Shown here: piece by piece, positions 12,944 to 21,212 of the stretch
Layout: every line of letters starts with the position of its first letter
Position numbering within the stretch: position 1 is the stretch's first letter
Origin: JAMPXD01 sp041481895
Lineage (GTDB): Bacteria; Desulfobacterota; Desulfuromonadia; Geobacterales; Geobacteraceae
Reading direction: 5' to 3'
Assembly: GCA_041481895.1 (NCBI GenBank)
Contig: JBGPCQ010000023.1
Span: 1-24,906 of the forward strand
DNA: 24,906 nt
Translations under genes and position numbers: made by a program
The notes under the pieces: model-generated
What the model saw: only the letters and a program-made list of their open reading frames with translations
Told to the model about the DNA's origin: nothing
Database searches by the model: none

Positions 12944-14719
12944 ATGGCAATCAAGAATGACACCACACCGCATATGAGTTCCCTCCTGGGAAATACACCG
13001 ATTCACACCGAAGATTTTTACCAGGCGCTGGTAAATGCCATGGGTGTCGGTTTCCTGGCGGTCAACACCTCCGGCCTGACCATTCTGGCCAACAATATTG
13101 CCCGCGAGAGCTTCGGTGCCTACCCGGGCATAGAACTGAAAAAGGCTTTCCCGGAGTTGTGGCCGAAGGTTATTCAAAAGCTCAAGGGATGCAAGCAAAG
13201 CGTCGAATTTTCGGTGCACCGCGCAAAGATGAATTACCTTGTCCGCGTGAGTCCCATCCTGCTTGATGGAGAGCAAGTCGGAGCAGTCTGTGTATTCGTG
13301 GAGAGCACTGGATTGGAAGAGATGGCCATGCAGATGAGTTTTTTTCAGGAAATCATCAGTGAGCTGGAGGCGGTAATCAATTCATCCTCGGAAGGGCTTT
13401 GGATTTGTGATGGAGAGGCCAACGTGCTTCGCTTGAACCCGGCATCGGAGCGAATCCACAACACCACGGCGGAAGAGGTTGTAGGCCGCAACATGCGGGA
13501 ACTGGTTGCGGAGGGGTTTGTCGACAAGTCATCCACCCTCGAAGTCATCAGGACCGGGGGGGTGGTAAACATCCTCCAGCAGCGGCATGGGCGCAAGCTG
13601 GTCATCACCGGCACGCCGGTCTACGATGCAGAAGGAAAGCTGATCCGGGTTGTTTCGAGCGTTAGGGACATTACCGAGATAGAAACCTTGCAGCGTGAAC
13701 TGGAGGAGCAGGAGGCCATGAAGGACCAGTTGCGCAATCACATGTTGGAGCTGCAGCAAATGGAGCTTGAGTCCAAGCGTGTCATCGCCAGGAGCCCTTG
13801 CATGCTGAAGGCGCTGCGCCAGGCGATAAAGGTGAGCTCCGTTGATTCTTCGGTGCTGATCCTCGGCGAATCCGGCGTGGGAAAAGGGTTGCTCGCCGAC
13901 CTGATCCACAAGAATTCGCGGCGGGCGGAAAAGCCGCTCATCAAGATCAACTGCGGGGCAATTCCTGAGTCTCTTATCGAATCCGAACTGTTCGGTTACG
14001 AGAAAGGGGCTTTTACCGGCGCCCAAGCCGGCGGTAAGCCCGGCTATCTTGAGCTGGCCGACGGCGGGACTCTCTTTCTTGACGAGATAGCAGAGTTGCC
14101 TTCTCCTTCGCAGGTAAAGCTGCTCCGTTTTCTGGAAGATGGCCGCATCACTCGCCTTGGCGGCACCAAGAGTCGCACAGTGGATGTGCGCATACTGGCG
14201 GCGACCCACAGAGATCTGGAGGAGATGATAGGGCAAGGGAAGTTCAGGCTCGATCTCTATTACCGCCTGAAGGTAGTTCCGATCCATGTTCCGGCAGTGA
14301 GGGATCGCAGAGATTGCATTCTTCCTCTAATCCAGCATTATATCGACTACTTCGGGACCAAGAACGGCATCAGCAAACGTCTTACGCGTGCCGCATCGGA
14401 TGCCTTGCTGTCATATCCATATCCTGGCAACGTGCGAGAATTGATGAACATCTGCGAGCGCCTCGTGGTCATGTCCGAAACGGAATTGATCGATCTCAAG
14501 GACCTTCCAAACGATATCGTTCCCCGCATCAATGAAGTGACGAGTGAAACTGCAGAATGGATGCAGGATATGACCCTGCACGAAGCAATTAACAGTCTTG
14601 AACGGAAAATGCTCGCTCAATCCCTGAAGCTGCATGGCAATCAGAGACGTACGGCTGCCGCACTCGGTTTAAACCAATCGACCGTTGCGCGCAAGCTCGA
14701 AAAACATGGATTAAGTTGA
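12944..14719 (+). CDS. PAS-domain sigma-54-dependent transcriptional activator
   Basis: A 591-residue enhancer-binding protein that activates RNA polymerase carrying sigma-54. Two PAS-like sensory domains cover about 25-125 and 138-245, joined by a short helix to the AAA+ domain. There Walker A GESGVGKG is at 308-315, the sigma-54 contact loop GAFTGA is intact at 355-360, Walker B LFLDE is at 377-381, and YPGNVREL is at 493-500. The Fis-type helix-turn-helix is GNQRRTAAALGLNQSTVARK (565-584). There is no receiver domain, so control is probably by a small molecule or redox state sensed by PAS. ATG at 12944 has GAGGGAG five bases upstream. The next gene has a sigma-54 promoter, so the activator very likely controls the gabD-liv operon. 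Confidence 0.93.
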   Translation: MAIKNDTTPHMSSLLGNTPIHTEDFYQALVNAMGVGFLAVNTSGLTILANNIARESFGAYPGIELKKAFPELWPKVIQKLKGCKQSVEFSVHRAKMNYLVRVSPILLDGEQVGAVCVFVESTGLEEMAMQMSFFQEIISELEAVINSSSEGLWICDGEANVLRLNPASERIHNTTAEEVVGRNMRELVAEGFVDKSSTLEVIRTGGVVNILQQRHGRKLVITGTPVYDAEGKLIRVVSSVRDITEIETLQRELEEQEAMKDQLRNHMLELQQMELESKRVIARSPCMLKALRQAIKVSSVDSSVLILGESGVGKGLLADLIHKNSRRAEKPLIKINCGAIPESLIESELFGYEKGAFTGAQAGGKPGYLELADGGTLFLDEIAELPSPSQVKLLRFLEDGRITRLGGTKSRTVDVRILAATHRDLEEMIGQGKFRLDLYYRLKVVPIHVPAVRDRRDCILPLIQHYIDYFGTKNGISKRLTRAASDALLSYPYPGNVRELMNICERLVVMSETELIDLKDLPNDIVPRINEVTSETAEWMQDMTLHEAINSLERKMLAQSLKLHGNQRRTAAALGLNQSTVARKLEKHGLS

Positions 14720-14802
14720 TCATAACCCTGATAAACAGGATACGTGCGTTAAGAAGTTATTTTCTGCAGGAAAAGCGCAGATTGCTAATGGTCAAAATCC
14801 TC

Positions 14803-14836
14803 TACATGATGTACCGTTGATGCATACCTGCATCAA
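14803..14836. promoter_or_regulatory. Candidate upstream activator site for the sigma-54 regulator
   Basis: TTGATGCA (14817-14824), TACC, then TGCATCAA (14829-14836) is a perfect 8+8 inverted repeat. It is directly preceded by TACAT-G-ATGTA (14803-14813). The 8+8 palindrome shares its half-sites and spacing with the cluster at 12816-12833. It lies about 230 bases upstream of the -24 element, an acceptable enhancer distance. Confidence 0.65.
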
Positions 14837-15063
14837 ATCGGCAATTGAATACAGAATTAAAATTACGTTTGCACTGTCTAGCGTTAGACGCGGTGCAGAC
14901 AACAGGCGTTTTGCATAAAGCGTCTACAGCTTAATTACATCGATGGTGCAACGCGCCCGCCATTTAAAAGACAGTAAAATTAACATGTTAAGAGATTGCT
15001 GCCGTCACCGCCCGCCATTCCTCTCATTAGATGATCACTCCCGACACATTTACTTCCAGCAAT

Positions 15064-15079
15064 TGGCATGTTCAGTGCT
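15064..15079 (+). promoter_or_regulatory. Sigma-54 (-24/-12) promoter of gabD operon
   Basis: The 16 bases TGGCATGTTCAGTGCT fit the consensus TGGCACG-N4-TTGCT, with GG and GC dinucleotides at exactly the required spacing. The transcription start would be near 15090, leaving a leader of about 43 bases that contains the AAGGAGG ribosome site at 15117-15123. A sigma-54 activator gene lies just upstream. Confidence 0.85.
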
Positions 15080-15132
15080 AATATTATAAACAACCGTTCT
15101 GTTTAAATCCATACTGAAGGAGGCCTGTTGCA

Positions 15133-16587
15133 ATGCTAAAACTAAAAGATCCCACCCTGTTGAAGCAGCAATGCTATCTGAACGGTCAGTGGCTGGCCGC
15201 CGACAACGGCGCCGTCATTGACGTGACCAACCCGGCCGACGGCGCTAAACTGGGCACGATTCCCCGGATGGGTGCCGACGAGACCCGCCGGGCCATTGAG
15301 GCCGCCAACTGCGCCCTGCCTGCCTGGCGCGCCAAAACCGCCAAGGAACGCTCCACGATTCTGCGTCGCTGGTTCGAGTTGATGATGGCCAACCAGGAAG
15401 ACCTGGCCATCATCATGACCGCAGAGCAGGGGAAGCCGCTGGCTGAATCAAAGGGCGAGATCGCCTACGCCGCCTCGTTCATCGAATGGTTTGCCGAAGA
15501 GGGGAAGCGGATCTACGGTGACACCATCCCCGGTCACTCGGCAGACAAGCGTATCGTGGTTATCAAGGAACCGATCGGTGTATGCGCCGCCATCACTCCC
15601 TGGAACTTTCCGGCCGCCATGATCACCCGCAAGGCCGGGCCGGCCCTGGCTGCAGGCTGCACCATGGTTGTCAAGCCGGCCACCGCCACCCCCTACTCGG
15701 CCCTGGCCCTGGCTGAACTGGGCGAGCGGGCCGGGATCCCTGCTGGCGTATTCAGCGTCATCACCGGCTCGGCGGCGGCCATCGGCAACGAGATGACCGC
15801 CAACCCGATTGTGCGCAAGCTGACTTTCACCGGCTCGACCGAGATCGGCAAGCAGCTGATGGTGCAGTGCGCCGCAACGGTCAAGAAGGTTTCGCTGGAA
15901 CTGGGCGGCAATGCACCCTTCATTGTTTTCGATGATGCCGACCTGGATGCGGCCGTGGAAGGAGCGATCGCTTCAAAGTACCGCAACACCGGCCAGACCT
16001 GCGTCTGTACCAACCGCCTGATCGTCCAGAAGGGGGTCTATGATGCCTTTACCGAGAAGCTGATCGCGGCAGTTGCTAAGATGAAGGTGGGAGCCGGGCT
16101 CACGGGCGATTTCCAGCAGGGGCCGCTGATCGACATGGCTGCCGTGGCAAAGGTTGAGGAGCATATCGCCGATGCCGTGAACAAGGGTGCCAAGATCGTT
16201 CTGGGCGGAAAACGTCATGCCCTGGGAGGCAGCTTCTTTGAGCCGACCGTTATCACAGACGTCACCCCTGAGATGCTGATGGCCCGCGAGGAAACCTTCG
16301 GACCGGTGGCGCCGATCTTCAGGTTCAGCACTGACGAAGAAGCTGTCAAGATGGCCAATGACACCGAATTCGGCCTGGCCTCCTATTTTTACACCCGCGA
16401 CATCAACCGGGTCTGGCGGGTGGCCGAGGCGCTGGAATACGGCATGGTCGGCATCAACACCGGCCTGGTCTCTACCGAGGTAGCCCCTTTTGGCGGTATG
16501 AAGGAATCCGGCATCGGCCGGGAGGGGTCAAAATACGGCATTGAGGAGTTCATCGAGGTGAAATATCTCTGCATGGGAGGTATTTGA
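15133..16587 (+). CDS. gabD: Succinate-semialdehyde dehydrogenase (NAD(P)+)
   Basis: This enzyme oxidises succinate semialdehyde to succinate, the last step of GABA and 4-hydroxybutyrate breakdown. The 484-residue sequence follows E. coli GabD closely along its whole length, for example AASFIEWFAEEGKRIYGDTI and ITPWNFPAAMITRKAGPALA. Catalytic residues are E256 in ELGGN and C290 in GQTCVC; C292 matches the redox-switch partner cysteine of E. coli GabD. The start has AAGGAGG nine bases upstream. It is the first gene after the sigma-54 promoter. Its codons end in G or C more consistently than those of the liv genes that follow, so it may have joined the operon separately. GabD-like enzymes also accept glutarate semialdehyde, so the substrate may differ. 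Confidence 0.93.
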   Translation: MLKLKDPTLLKQQCYLNGQWLAADNGAVIDVTNPADGAKLGTIPRMGADETRRAIEAANCALPAWRAKTAKERSTILRRWFELMMANQEDLAIIMTAEQGKPLAESKGEIAYAASFIEWFAEEGKRIYGDTIPGHSADKRIVVIKEPIGVCAAITPWNFPAAMITRKAGPALAAGCTMVVKPATATPYSALALAELGERAGIPAGVFSVITGSAAAIGNEMTANPIVRKLTFTGSTEIGKQLMVQCAATVKKVSLELGGNAPFIVFDDADLDAAVEGAIASKYRNTGQTCVCTNRLIVQKGVYDAFTEKLIAAVAKMKVGAGLTGDFQQGPLIDMAAVAKVEEHIADAVNKGAKIVLGGKRHALGGSFFEPTVITDVTPEMLMAREETFGPVAPIFRFSTDEEAVKMANDTEFGLASYFYTRDINRVWRVAEALEYGMVGINTGLVSTEVAPFGGMKESGIGREGSKYGIEEFIEVKYLCMGGI

Positions 16588-16650
16588 TCCAGTCTTTAGA
16601 AACGGAATGTCTTGGCTGTTGACTCAACAAAACAGAAAGGGAGGTTCACA

Positions 16651-17895
16651 ATGAAACGTAAAACCGTGTCAATGTTATCCGTACTGTTGGTCTGCTTTAC
16701 GTCCACGGTCAGTTTTTCCGCTGAAACAATCAAGATCGGCGCACTCTATCCCATGTCGGGCAGAGGTGGGTTGTACGGACAGGATTCCGAGGCAGCCATA
16801 AAAATTGCCGTGGGAGAAGTGAATGCCAAGGGCCTGCCGGGAGGGAAAAAGCTGGAGGTAATAGTTACTGATGATCAGAGTAAACCTGCCCTCGCAGTGA
16901 CACTTGCAAAACGATATATAACCGAAGATAAAGTGAAATTTCTTTATGGTGTTGTTTCGTCCGGGGCAGCTCTCGCCGTGACCGAAGTAAGCAAGGAATA
17001 CAAAACCATCTTTGTCGGTACTGACCATGCCGCTACCGACCTGACCGCAAATGCCTTCCAGAAATATTATTTCCGGGTGAGCAACAACACCTTCCAGTCA
17101 ATGGCGGCTGGTGCCATGTATATGCAAGAGACGAAGATGGGCGGCAAAATTGCCTATATCGGCCCTGACTATGCCTACGGCAGGGACCAGATAGCTGAGC
17201 TTAAGTACTCCCTCGGCAAACTTGGGGTGAAGTATGAAATGGTTGGTGAATTCTGGCCGAAACTGTATGAACCGGACTACACATCATACATTACTGCGAT
17301 AATCAAGGCGAAGCCTGATGTACTGGTTTCCGGATTCTGGGGCGGGGACACGGTTGCATTTATCAAACAGGCCAAAGCCTATGGACTGTTTAATAAGATG
17401 AAGTACTTCCACCCGGATGGCGGCGGGAATTATGAGGTTTTTTCTACCCTTGGAGCAGAGTGCCCGGAAGGGTTGATCATGTCGGCCAGGCACCACAACA
17501 ACTGGCCGGAAACAAAAGAAAACAAGGATTTCGTTGCGAAGTTCAAGAAAGCGACCGGCAGATACCCCTCCTATGCCGCTGAAGGCGCCTATGCAGGTAT
17601 TTTAGTGATCGCCGAAGCTATTAGAAAAGTAGGTAATGCCGATGATACGGAAGCGCTTATAAAGGCTATGGAAGGCATGAAGCTCCATCAGCCCGAGGAC
17701 CCGGCCGGCTTCACATCATATATAGACCCAAAGACCCACCAGATGGTTCAGGCCCAGGCAATCGGTGTTACGGTGAAGAATGACAAATTCCCGCCAGCCA
17801 AATACATGCTTGGCAAATTCAAGGTCTATCCAGCGGATAAAATCATGGCCACGCAAGAGTATATCGATATCCTGATAAAGACTAAAAAGAAGTAG
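16651..17895 (+). CDS. Branched-chain-type ABC transporter substrate-binding protein
   Basis: A 414-residue periplasmic binding protein of the LivJ/LivK type. The signal peptide MKRKTVSMLSVLLVCFTSTV ends in SFSA, with probable cleavage after residue 24. The mature part begins ETIKIGALYPMSGRGGLYGQ, the usual ligand-binding opening of this family, and continues with VIVTDDQSKPALAVTLAKRY and GVVSSGAALAVTEVSKEYKT. ATG at 16651 has GGGAGG six bases upstream; a GTG-like earlier frame start at 16612 would add a non-signal leader. Despite the family name, members bind amino acids, urea, amides, aromatic acids and other small acids. The neighbouring dehydrogenases suggest a short carboxylic or hydroxy acid, but the ligand cannot be read from sequence. 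Confidence 0.93.
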   Translation: MKRKTVSMLSVLLVCFTSTVSFSAETIKIGALYPMSGRGGLYGQDSEAAIKIAVGEVNAKGLPGGKKLEVIVTDDQSKPALAVTLAKRYITEDKVKFLYGVVSSGAALAVTEVSKEYKTIFVGTDHAATDLTANAFQKYYFRVSNNTFQSMAAGAMYMQETKMGGKIAYIGPDYAYGRDQIAELKYSLGKLGVKYEMVGEFWPKLYEPDYTSYITAIIKAKPDVLVSGFWGGDTVAFIKQAKAYGLFNKMKYFHPDGGGNYEVFSTLGAECPEGLIMSARHHNNWPETKENKDFVAKFKKATGRYPSYAAEGAYAGILVIAEAIRKVGNADDTEALIKAMEGMKLHQPEDPAGFTSYIDPKTHQMVQAQAIGVTVKNDKFPPAKYMLGKFKVYPADKIMATQEYIDILIKTKKK

Positions 17896-17907
17896 TGGAG
17901 TATCAGC

Positions 17908-18795
17908 ATGAGTTTTGAAATATTTATTTCCCAGTTTCTTGGCGGTCTGTCTGTGGCAATGCTTCTGTTTCTGGTGGCGAGCGGCCTGACACTGATTTTC
18001 GGTGTGGCCAAGGTGTTCAACTTTGCCCATGGCTCGTTTTATATGCTCGGCGCGTACTTCAGTTATCAGGCGATTGCCCTGTTCGACAACTTCTGGATAG
18101 GTGCTGTTGCTGCAGCTCTGGGAGCAGGTCTGGTCGGGATTGCGCTTGAGGTCTGCTTCATCAGAAGGATCGCCGGACGGGAGGAAGAGGGTGCATTCCA
18201 GATACTTCTCACCTATGCCTTTATCCTGATTCTCGACGATGTGGTGAAATTTATCTGGGGACCGGCCTACAAAACGATCACGAAGCCGGAATCACTTGCA
18301 GGATCACTCAATTTTGGAACGGTAACGATACCGACCTACAACCTGTTTATCATCTTTCTCGGGTTAGTGATCGTGATAAGCGCCTGGTATGTACTCAGCC
18401 GGACCAGGATGGGCAAGATAATCCAGGCGGCATCCACGGACTCACAGATGGTGGGGGTGCTGGGAGTAAATGTTTCACTGGTCATGAGCCTCGTTTTCGG
18501 GGTGGCAACCGCAATGGGCGGCCTGGCGGGTGCCATGGCCGCCCCGTTGCGGACGGTTGCGCCCGGCACCGGAGTAGAAGTCATTATCGACTCGCTGATC
18601 GTTGTGGTCATCGGCGGGCTGGGGAACTTCTGGGGGGCGCTGTTTGCGGCATTGCTTATCGGCGAAGTCAATGCCTTCGGTATCCTCTGGATGCCACAGT
18701 GGGCCTCTCTGCTCAGTTTTGCGGTAATGATCGTGGTACTCATCTTTAAACCGAAAGGACTGTTCTCCCAGGAGAAGGGGAGGAAGAAGATATGA
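17908..18795 (+). CDS. livH: Branched-chain-type ABC permease LivH
   Basis: A 295-residue inner-membrane permease. The conserved amino-terminal segment GLTLIFGVAKVFNFAHGSFY (27-46) and the late VIGGLGNFWGALFAALLIGE mark LivH. Hydrophobic helices run through most of the length, with a charged loop IRRIAGREEEGAF near residue 90. ATG at 17908 follows GTGGAG by seven bases and is 12 bases after the binding-protein gene. The stop overlaps livM by four bases. It should form the channel with LivM for the substrate delivered by the binding protein. Confidence 0.94.
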   Translation: MSFEIFISQFLGGLSVAMLLFLVASGLTLIFGVAKVFNFAHGSFYMLGAYFSYQAIALFDNFWIGAVAAALGAGLVGIALEVCFIRRIAGREEEGAFQILLTYAFILILDDVVKFIWGPAYKTITKPESLAGSLNFGTVTIPTYNLFIIFLGLVIVISAWYVLSRTRMGKIIQAASTDSQMVGVLGVNVSLVMSLVFGVATAMGGLAGAMAAPLRTVAPGTGVEVIIDSLIVVVIGGLGNFWGALFAALLIGEVNAFGILWMPQWASLLSFAVMIVVLIFKPKGLFSQEKGRKKI

Positions 18796-19748
18796 ACAAA
18801 AAACTTGATACCCTGGTGCCATGGCTGGCCTATTTTCTGATTTTCGGAGGCATGATCTTTGTCGGTGGTGAGCATTCCATTCATATCGCGGCGCAGATTA
18901 TCATCCTCGGACTGTTCGCTCTTTCGTTCAATCTCCTTTTTGGCACTACCGGCCTCCTTTCGTTCGGCCAGGCGATATTCTATGGTCTGGGTGCATATAT
19001 CACCGGCATGCTGGCCAAGAGTTTTGGTGGCGACTATTTCGTGTGGGCATTGCTGCTGGCCCCGCTGGCAGCAATTTTTCTTTCCGTGCTGTTGGGGGCA
19101 TTGAGCCTGCGGTTGTCGGACGTTTATTTTACCATGCTTACTCTGGCGTTTGCCCAGCTTGTCTGGGGAATTACAGTCAAGTGGTCCAGCTTTACCGGCG
19201 GAGACGACGGCATTCAGGCGATACCAAAACCTGACCTGCTGGCGGGGGGGCTCAACTACTACATTTTCTCCTTCATCGTCGTGACGGTCTGCATATATCT
19301 CCTCTGGCGCCTTGACAGATCAGCTTTTGGCGCTGTTCTGAAAGGAATCAGACAGAATCCTCTCCGGATAAGCTTTACCGGAATGAGCGTGTTCCGCCAC
19401 CAGCTGCTGGCTTATGTGATTTCTTCCTGCTTCACGGCCATTGCCGGCGGTCTGTACGCCGGAATAGACAGAAGCATCCATCCGGACATGTTCGTCTGGA
19501 CCATGTCCGGGAGCATAATCCTGATGACTATTCTGGGGGGGATGAGAAGCTTTTTCGGACCGCTCATCGGCGTAGCCGTCTTTGTCCTGCTGGAAGATGT
19601 GGTCGGTCGTTCCACCCAGTATTGGTCCTTTGTGATCGGGGCCATCATGATAACCGTTGTGCTGCTGTTCCCGAAGGGTATTGTCGGCATTTCACGGAAT
19701 TTCGCGGGTATATTCGCGAAAAAAGGGGGCCAGGTTGACAACCCTTGA
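18792..19748 (+). CDS. livM: Branched-chain-type ABC permease LivM
   Basis: A 318-residue second permease subunit. Family landmarks are LLSFGQAIFYGLGAYITGML (54-73), LRLSDVYFTMLTLAFAQLVW and MTILGGMRSFFGPLIGVAVF. Its start overlaps livH (ATGA) after GGGGAGGAAGA, a strong ribosome site. Its end overlaps livG by 14 bases. This degree of overlap implies coupled translation of the membrane and ATPase subunits. No long amino-terminal extension is present, so it is the compact LivM form. Confidence 0.94.
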   Translation: MNKKLDTLVPWLAYFLIFGGMIFVGGEHSIHIAAQIIILGLFALSFNLLFGTTGLLSFGQAIFYGLGAYITGMLAKSFGGDYFVWALLLAPLAAIFLSVLLGALSLRLSDVYFTMLTLAFAQLVWGITVKWSSFTGGDDGIQAIPKPDLLAGGLNYYIFSFIVVTVCIYLLWRLDRSAFGAVLKGIRQNPLRISFTGMSVFRHQLLAYVISSCFTAIAGGLYAGIDRSIHPDMFVWTMSGSIILMTILGGMRSFFGPLIGVAVFVLLEDVVGRSTQYWSFVIGAIMITVVLLFPKGIVGISRNFAGIFAKKGGQVDNP

Positions 19749-20487
19749 AATAAGAAAATTGAATAAACACTTTGGCGGCCTCCATGTCTCCAGAAATATA
19801 TCCATGGGGATCGAAAATGGGGAAATCACTGCCATCATAGGGCCAAACGGAGCAGGGAAGACCACCCTGTTCAACCAGATTACCGGTTATATTACGCCGG
19901 ACAACGGCGGCATATTTTTCAACGGTACGGAGATAACCGGAGCGGACCCGGTAAGCCTTGTCAAAAAGGGAATAGTCCGGGCCTTTCAGGTGGCCAGCCT
20001 TTTCTACGAGGAAACCGTCTACGATAATCTCTACCTTGCAGCCCTTGCATACCATGGAAAAAACTGGAGCATCTTTGCAGACCGGAAGGTTTTTGGAGAC
20101 GTGAAGGATCACTGCCGTTTCATCCTGGACAGACTGGGACTAAGCGGCAAAGAGGGGTTAAAGGCTTTTGAACTCTCTCACGGGGACCAGAAGGTTCTGG
20201 ATATTGCCATTGCCCTGACCATGAAGCCGAAATTGCTCCTGCTGGACGAACCGACCGCCGGCATGTCGCCTGATGAACGCGTCAAAATGACGCATCTGAT
20301 CAGGGCAATTCATGAAGAGTTCAAGCTGACCACGGTCTTTGTGGAGCATGACATGGACATGGTGTTCGGGATAGCCGATGTCATCAGGGTGCTGGTACAG
20401 GGTGAATTGATCGCCGAGGGAACAGCCGAAGAGATCCAGAAAAATCCGGCTGTTATTGATGCCTATCTTGGCCATGAGGTGCTCTGA
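19735..20487 (+). CDS. livG: Branched-chain-type ABC ATPase LivG
   Basis: A 250-residue ATPase. Walker A GPNGAGKTT is at 36-44, the signature is LSHGD at 147-151 rather than LSGGQ, Walker B LLLLDE is at 167-172, and the switch histidine is at 205 in VEHDMDMVF. That signature variant is common in LivG and UrtD proteins. The start is TTG at 19735: it lies five bases after GGGGG and the residues from TTLEIRKLNKHFGG onward are typical, while no ATG fits before the P-loop. It lies 14 bases inside the livM end. LivG and LivF form the ATPase dimer of the importer. Confidence 0.93.
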   Translation: MTTLEIRKLNKHFGGLHVSRNISMGIENGEITAIIGPNGAGKTTLFNQITGYITPDNGGIFFNGTEITGADPVSLVKKGIVRAFQVASLFYEETVYDNLYLAALAYHGKNWSIFADRKVFGDVKDHCRFILDRLGLSGKEGLKAFELSHGDQKVLDIAIALTMKPKLLLLDEPTAGMSPDERVKMTHLIRAIHEEFKLTTVFVEHDMDMVFGIADVIRVLVQGELIAEGTAEEIQKNPAVIDAYLGHEVL

Positions 20488-20489
20488 TT

Positions 20490-21194
20490 ATGAACGAAAC
20501 ACTGCTTGTGCAGAATATCCATAGTTATTACGGGAAGAGTCATATTCTTTTTGGTGTCGATTTTTCCGTGAAAAAGGGAGAGACTTTCTGTCTCATGGGG
20601 AGAAACGGCGCCGGCAAGACCACCACCTTCAAGAGCATTATGATGCTGGTCCCTCCGAAAAGCGGCAAGGTGATATTCAATGGGAAGGAGATCAACGGAC
20701 TGAAACCATATCATGCTGCACGTCTTGGTATTGGCCTTGTCCCGGAGGACCGGCGGATATTCGGCGAGCTTTCGGTAAAAGACAATCTTCTGATGGGGAC
20801 CTCCAGCGGACGGCACGGGTACTGGAATCTGGAGCAGATTTGCACCTATTTTCCGATTCTGCTGGATTACCAGGACAAACCGGCCGGAACTCTCTCCGGC
20901 GGAGAACAGCAGATGCTCACCATCGCACGGACCTTGATGGGAAATCCCGATATAATCCTGCTTGATGAGCCTACAGAGGGATTAAGCCCGGTGATGGTAA
21001 AGGTTCTGAAAGATCTGGTGCTGAAGCTCAAAGAGATGCGTACAACGATTCTGCTTTCCGAGCAGAATATTAAGTTTTGCATGGCGGTTGCCGACAGGGT
21101 CGTGATCATAGACAAGGGACATATCGTCTATGAGGCTGATGTGGAAACCTTCCGGCACGATGACGACATAAAAAAGAGATACCTTGCTGTTTAA
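20490..21194 (+). CDS. livF: Branched-chain-type ABC ATPase LivF
   Basis: A 234-residue ATPase, normal LivF length. Walker A GRNGAGKTT is at 37-45, the signature LSGGEQQ at 135-141 and Walker B IILLDE at 155-160. The family segment GLVPEDRRIFGELSVKDNLL (82-101) is present. In place of the usual switch histidine it has LLSEQN, which is normal for LivF. The gene begins two bases after the livG stop. The iron-type alcohol dehydrogenase follows after 18 bases with AAGGAG, so transport and catabolism appear cotranscribed. Confidence 0.94.
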   Translation: MNETLLVQNIHSYYGKSHILFGVDFSVKKGETFCLMGRNGAGKTTTFKSIMMLVPPKSGKVIFNGKEINGLKPYHAARLGIGLVPEDRRIFGELSVKDNLLMGTSSGRHGYWNLEQICTYFPILLDYQDKPAGTLSGGEQQMLTIARTLMGNPDIILLDEPTEGLSPVMVKVLKDLVLKLKEMRTTILLSEQNIKFCMAVADRVVIIDKGHIVYEADVETFRHDDDIKKRYLAV

Positions 21195-21212
21195 AATTTC
21201 AAGGAGAAACCC

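Larger units (their letters stand above)
14720..15132. other. Regulatory gap before gabD
   Basis: This 413-base gap holds no supported gene. It contains paired palindromes at 14803-14836, a GTCTA-GCGT-TAGAC inverted repeat near 14877-14890, a TGCATAA half-site at 14912-14918, the 12-base palindrome TTAACATGTTAA at 14980-14991, and the sigma-54 promoter at 15064-15079. The size suits DNA looping by an enhancer-binding protein. No T-run terminator follows the activator gene. Confidence 0.6.
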
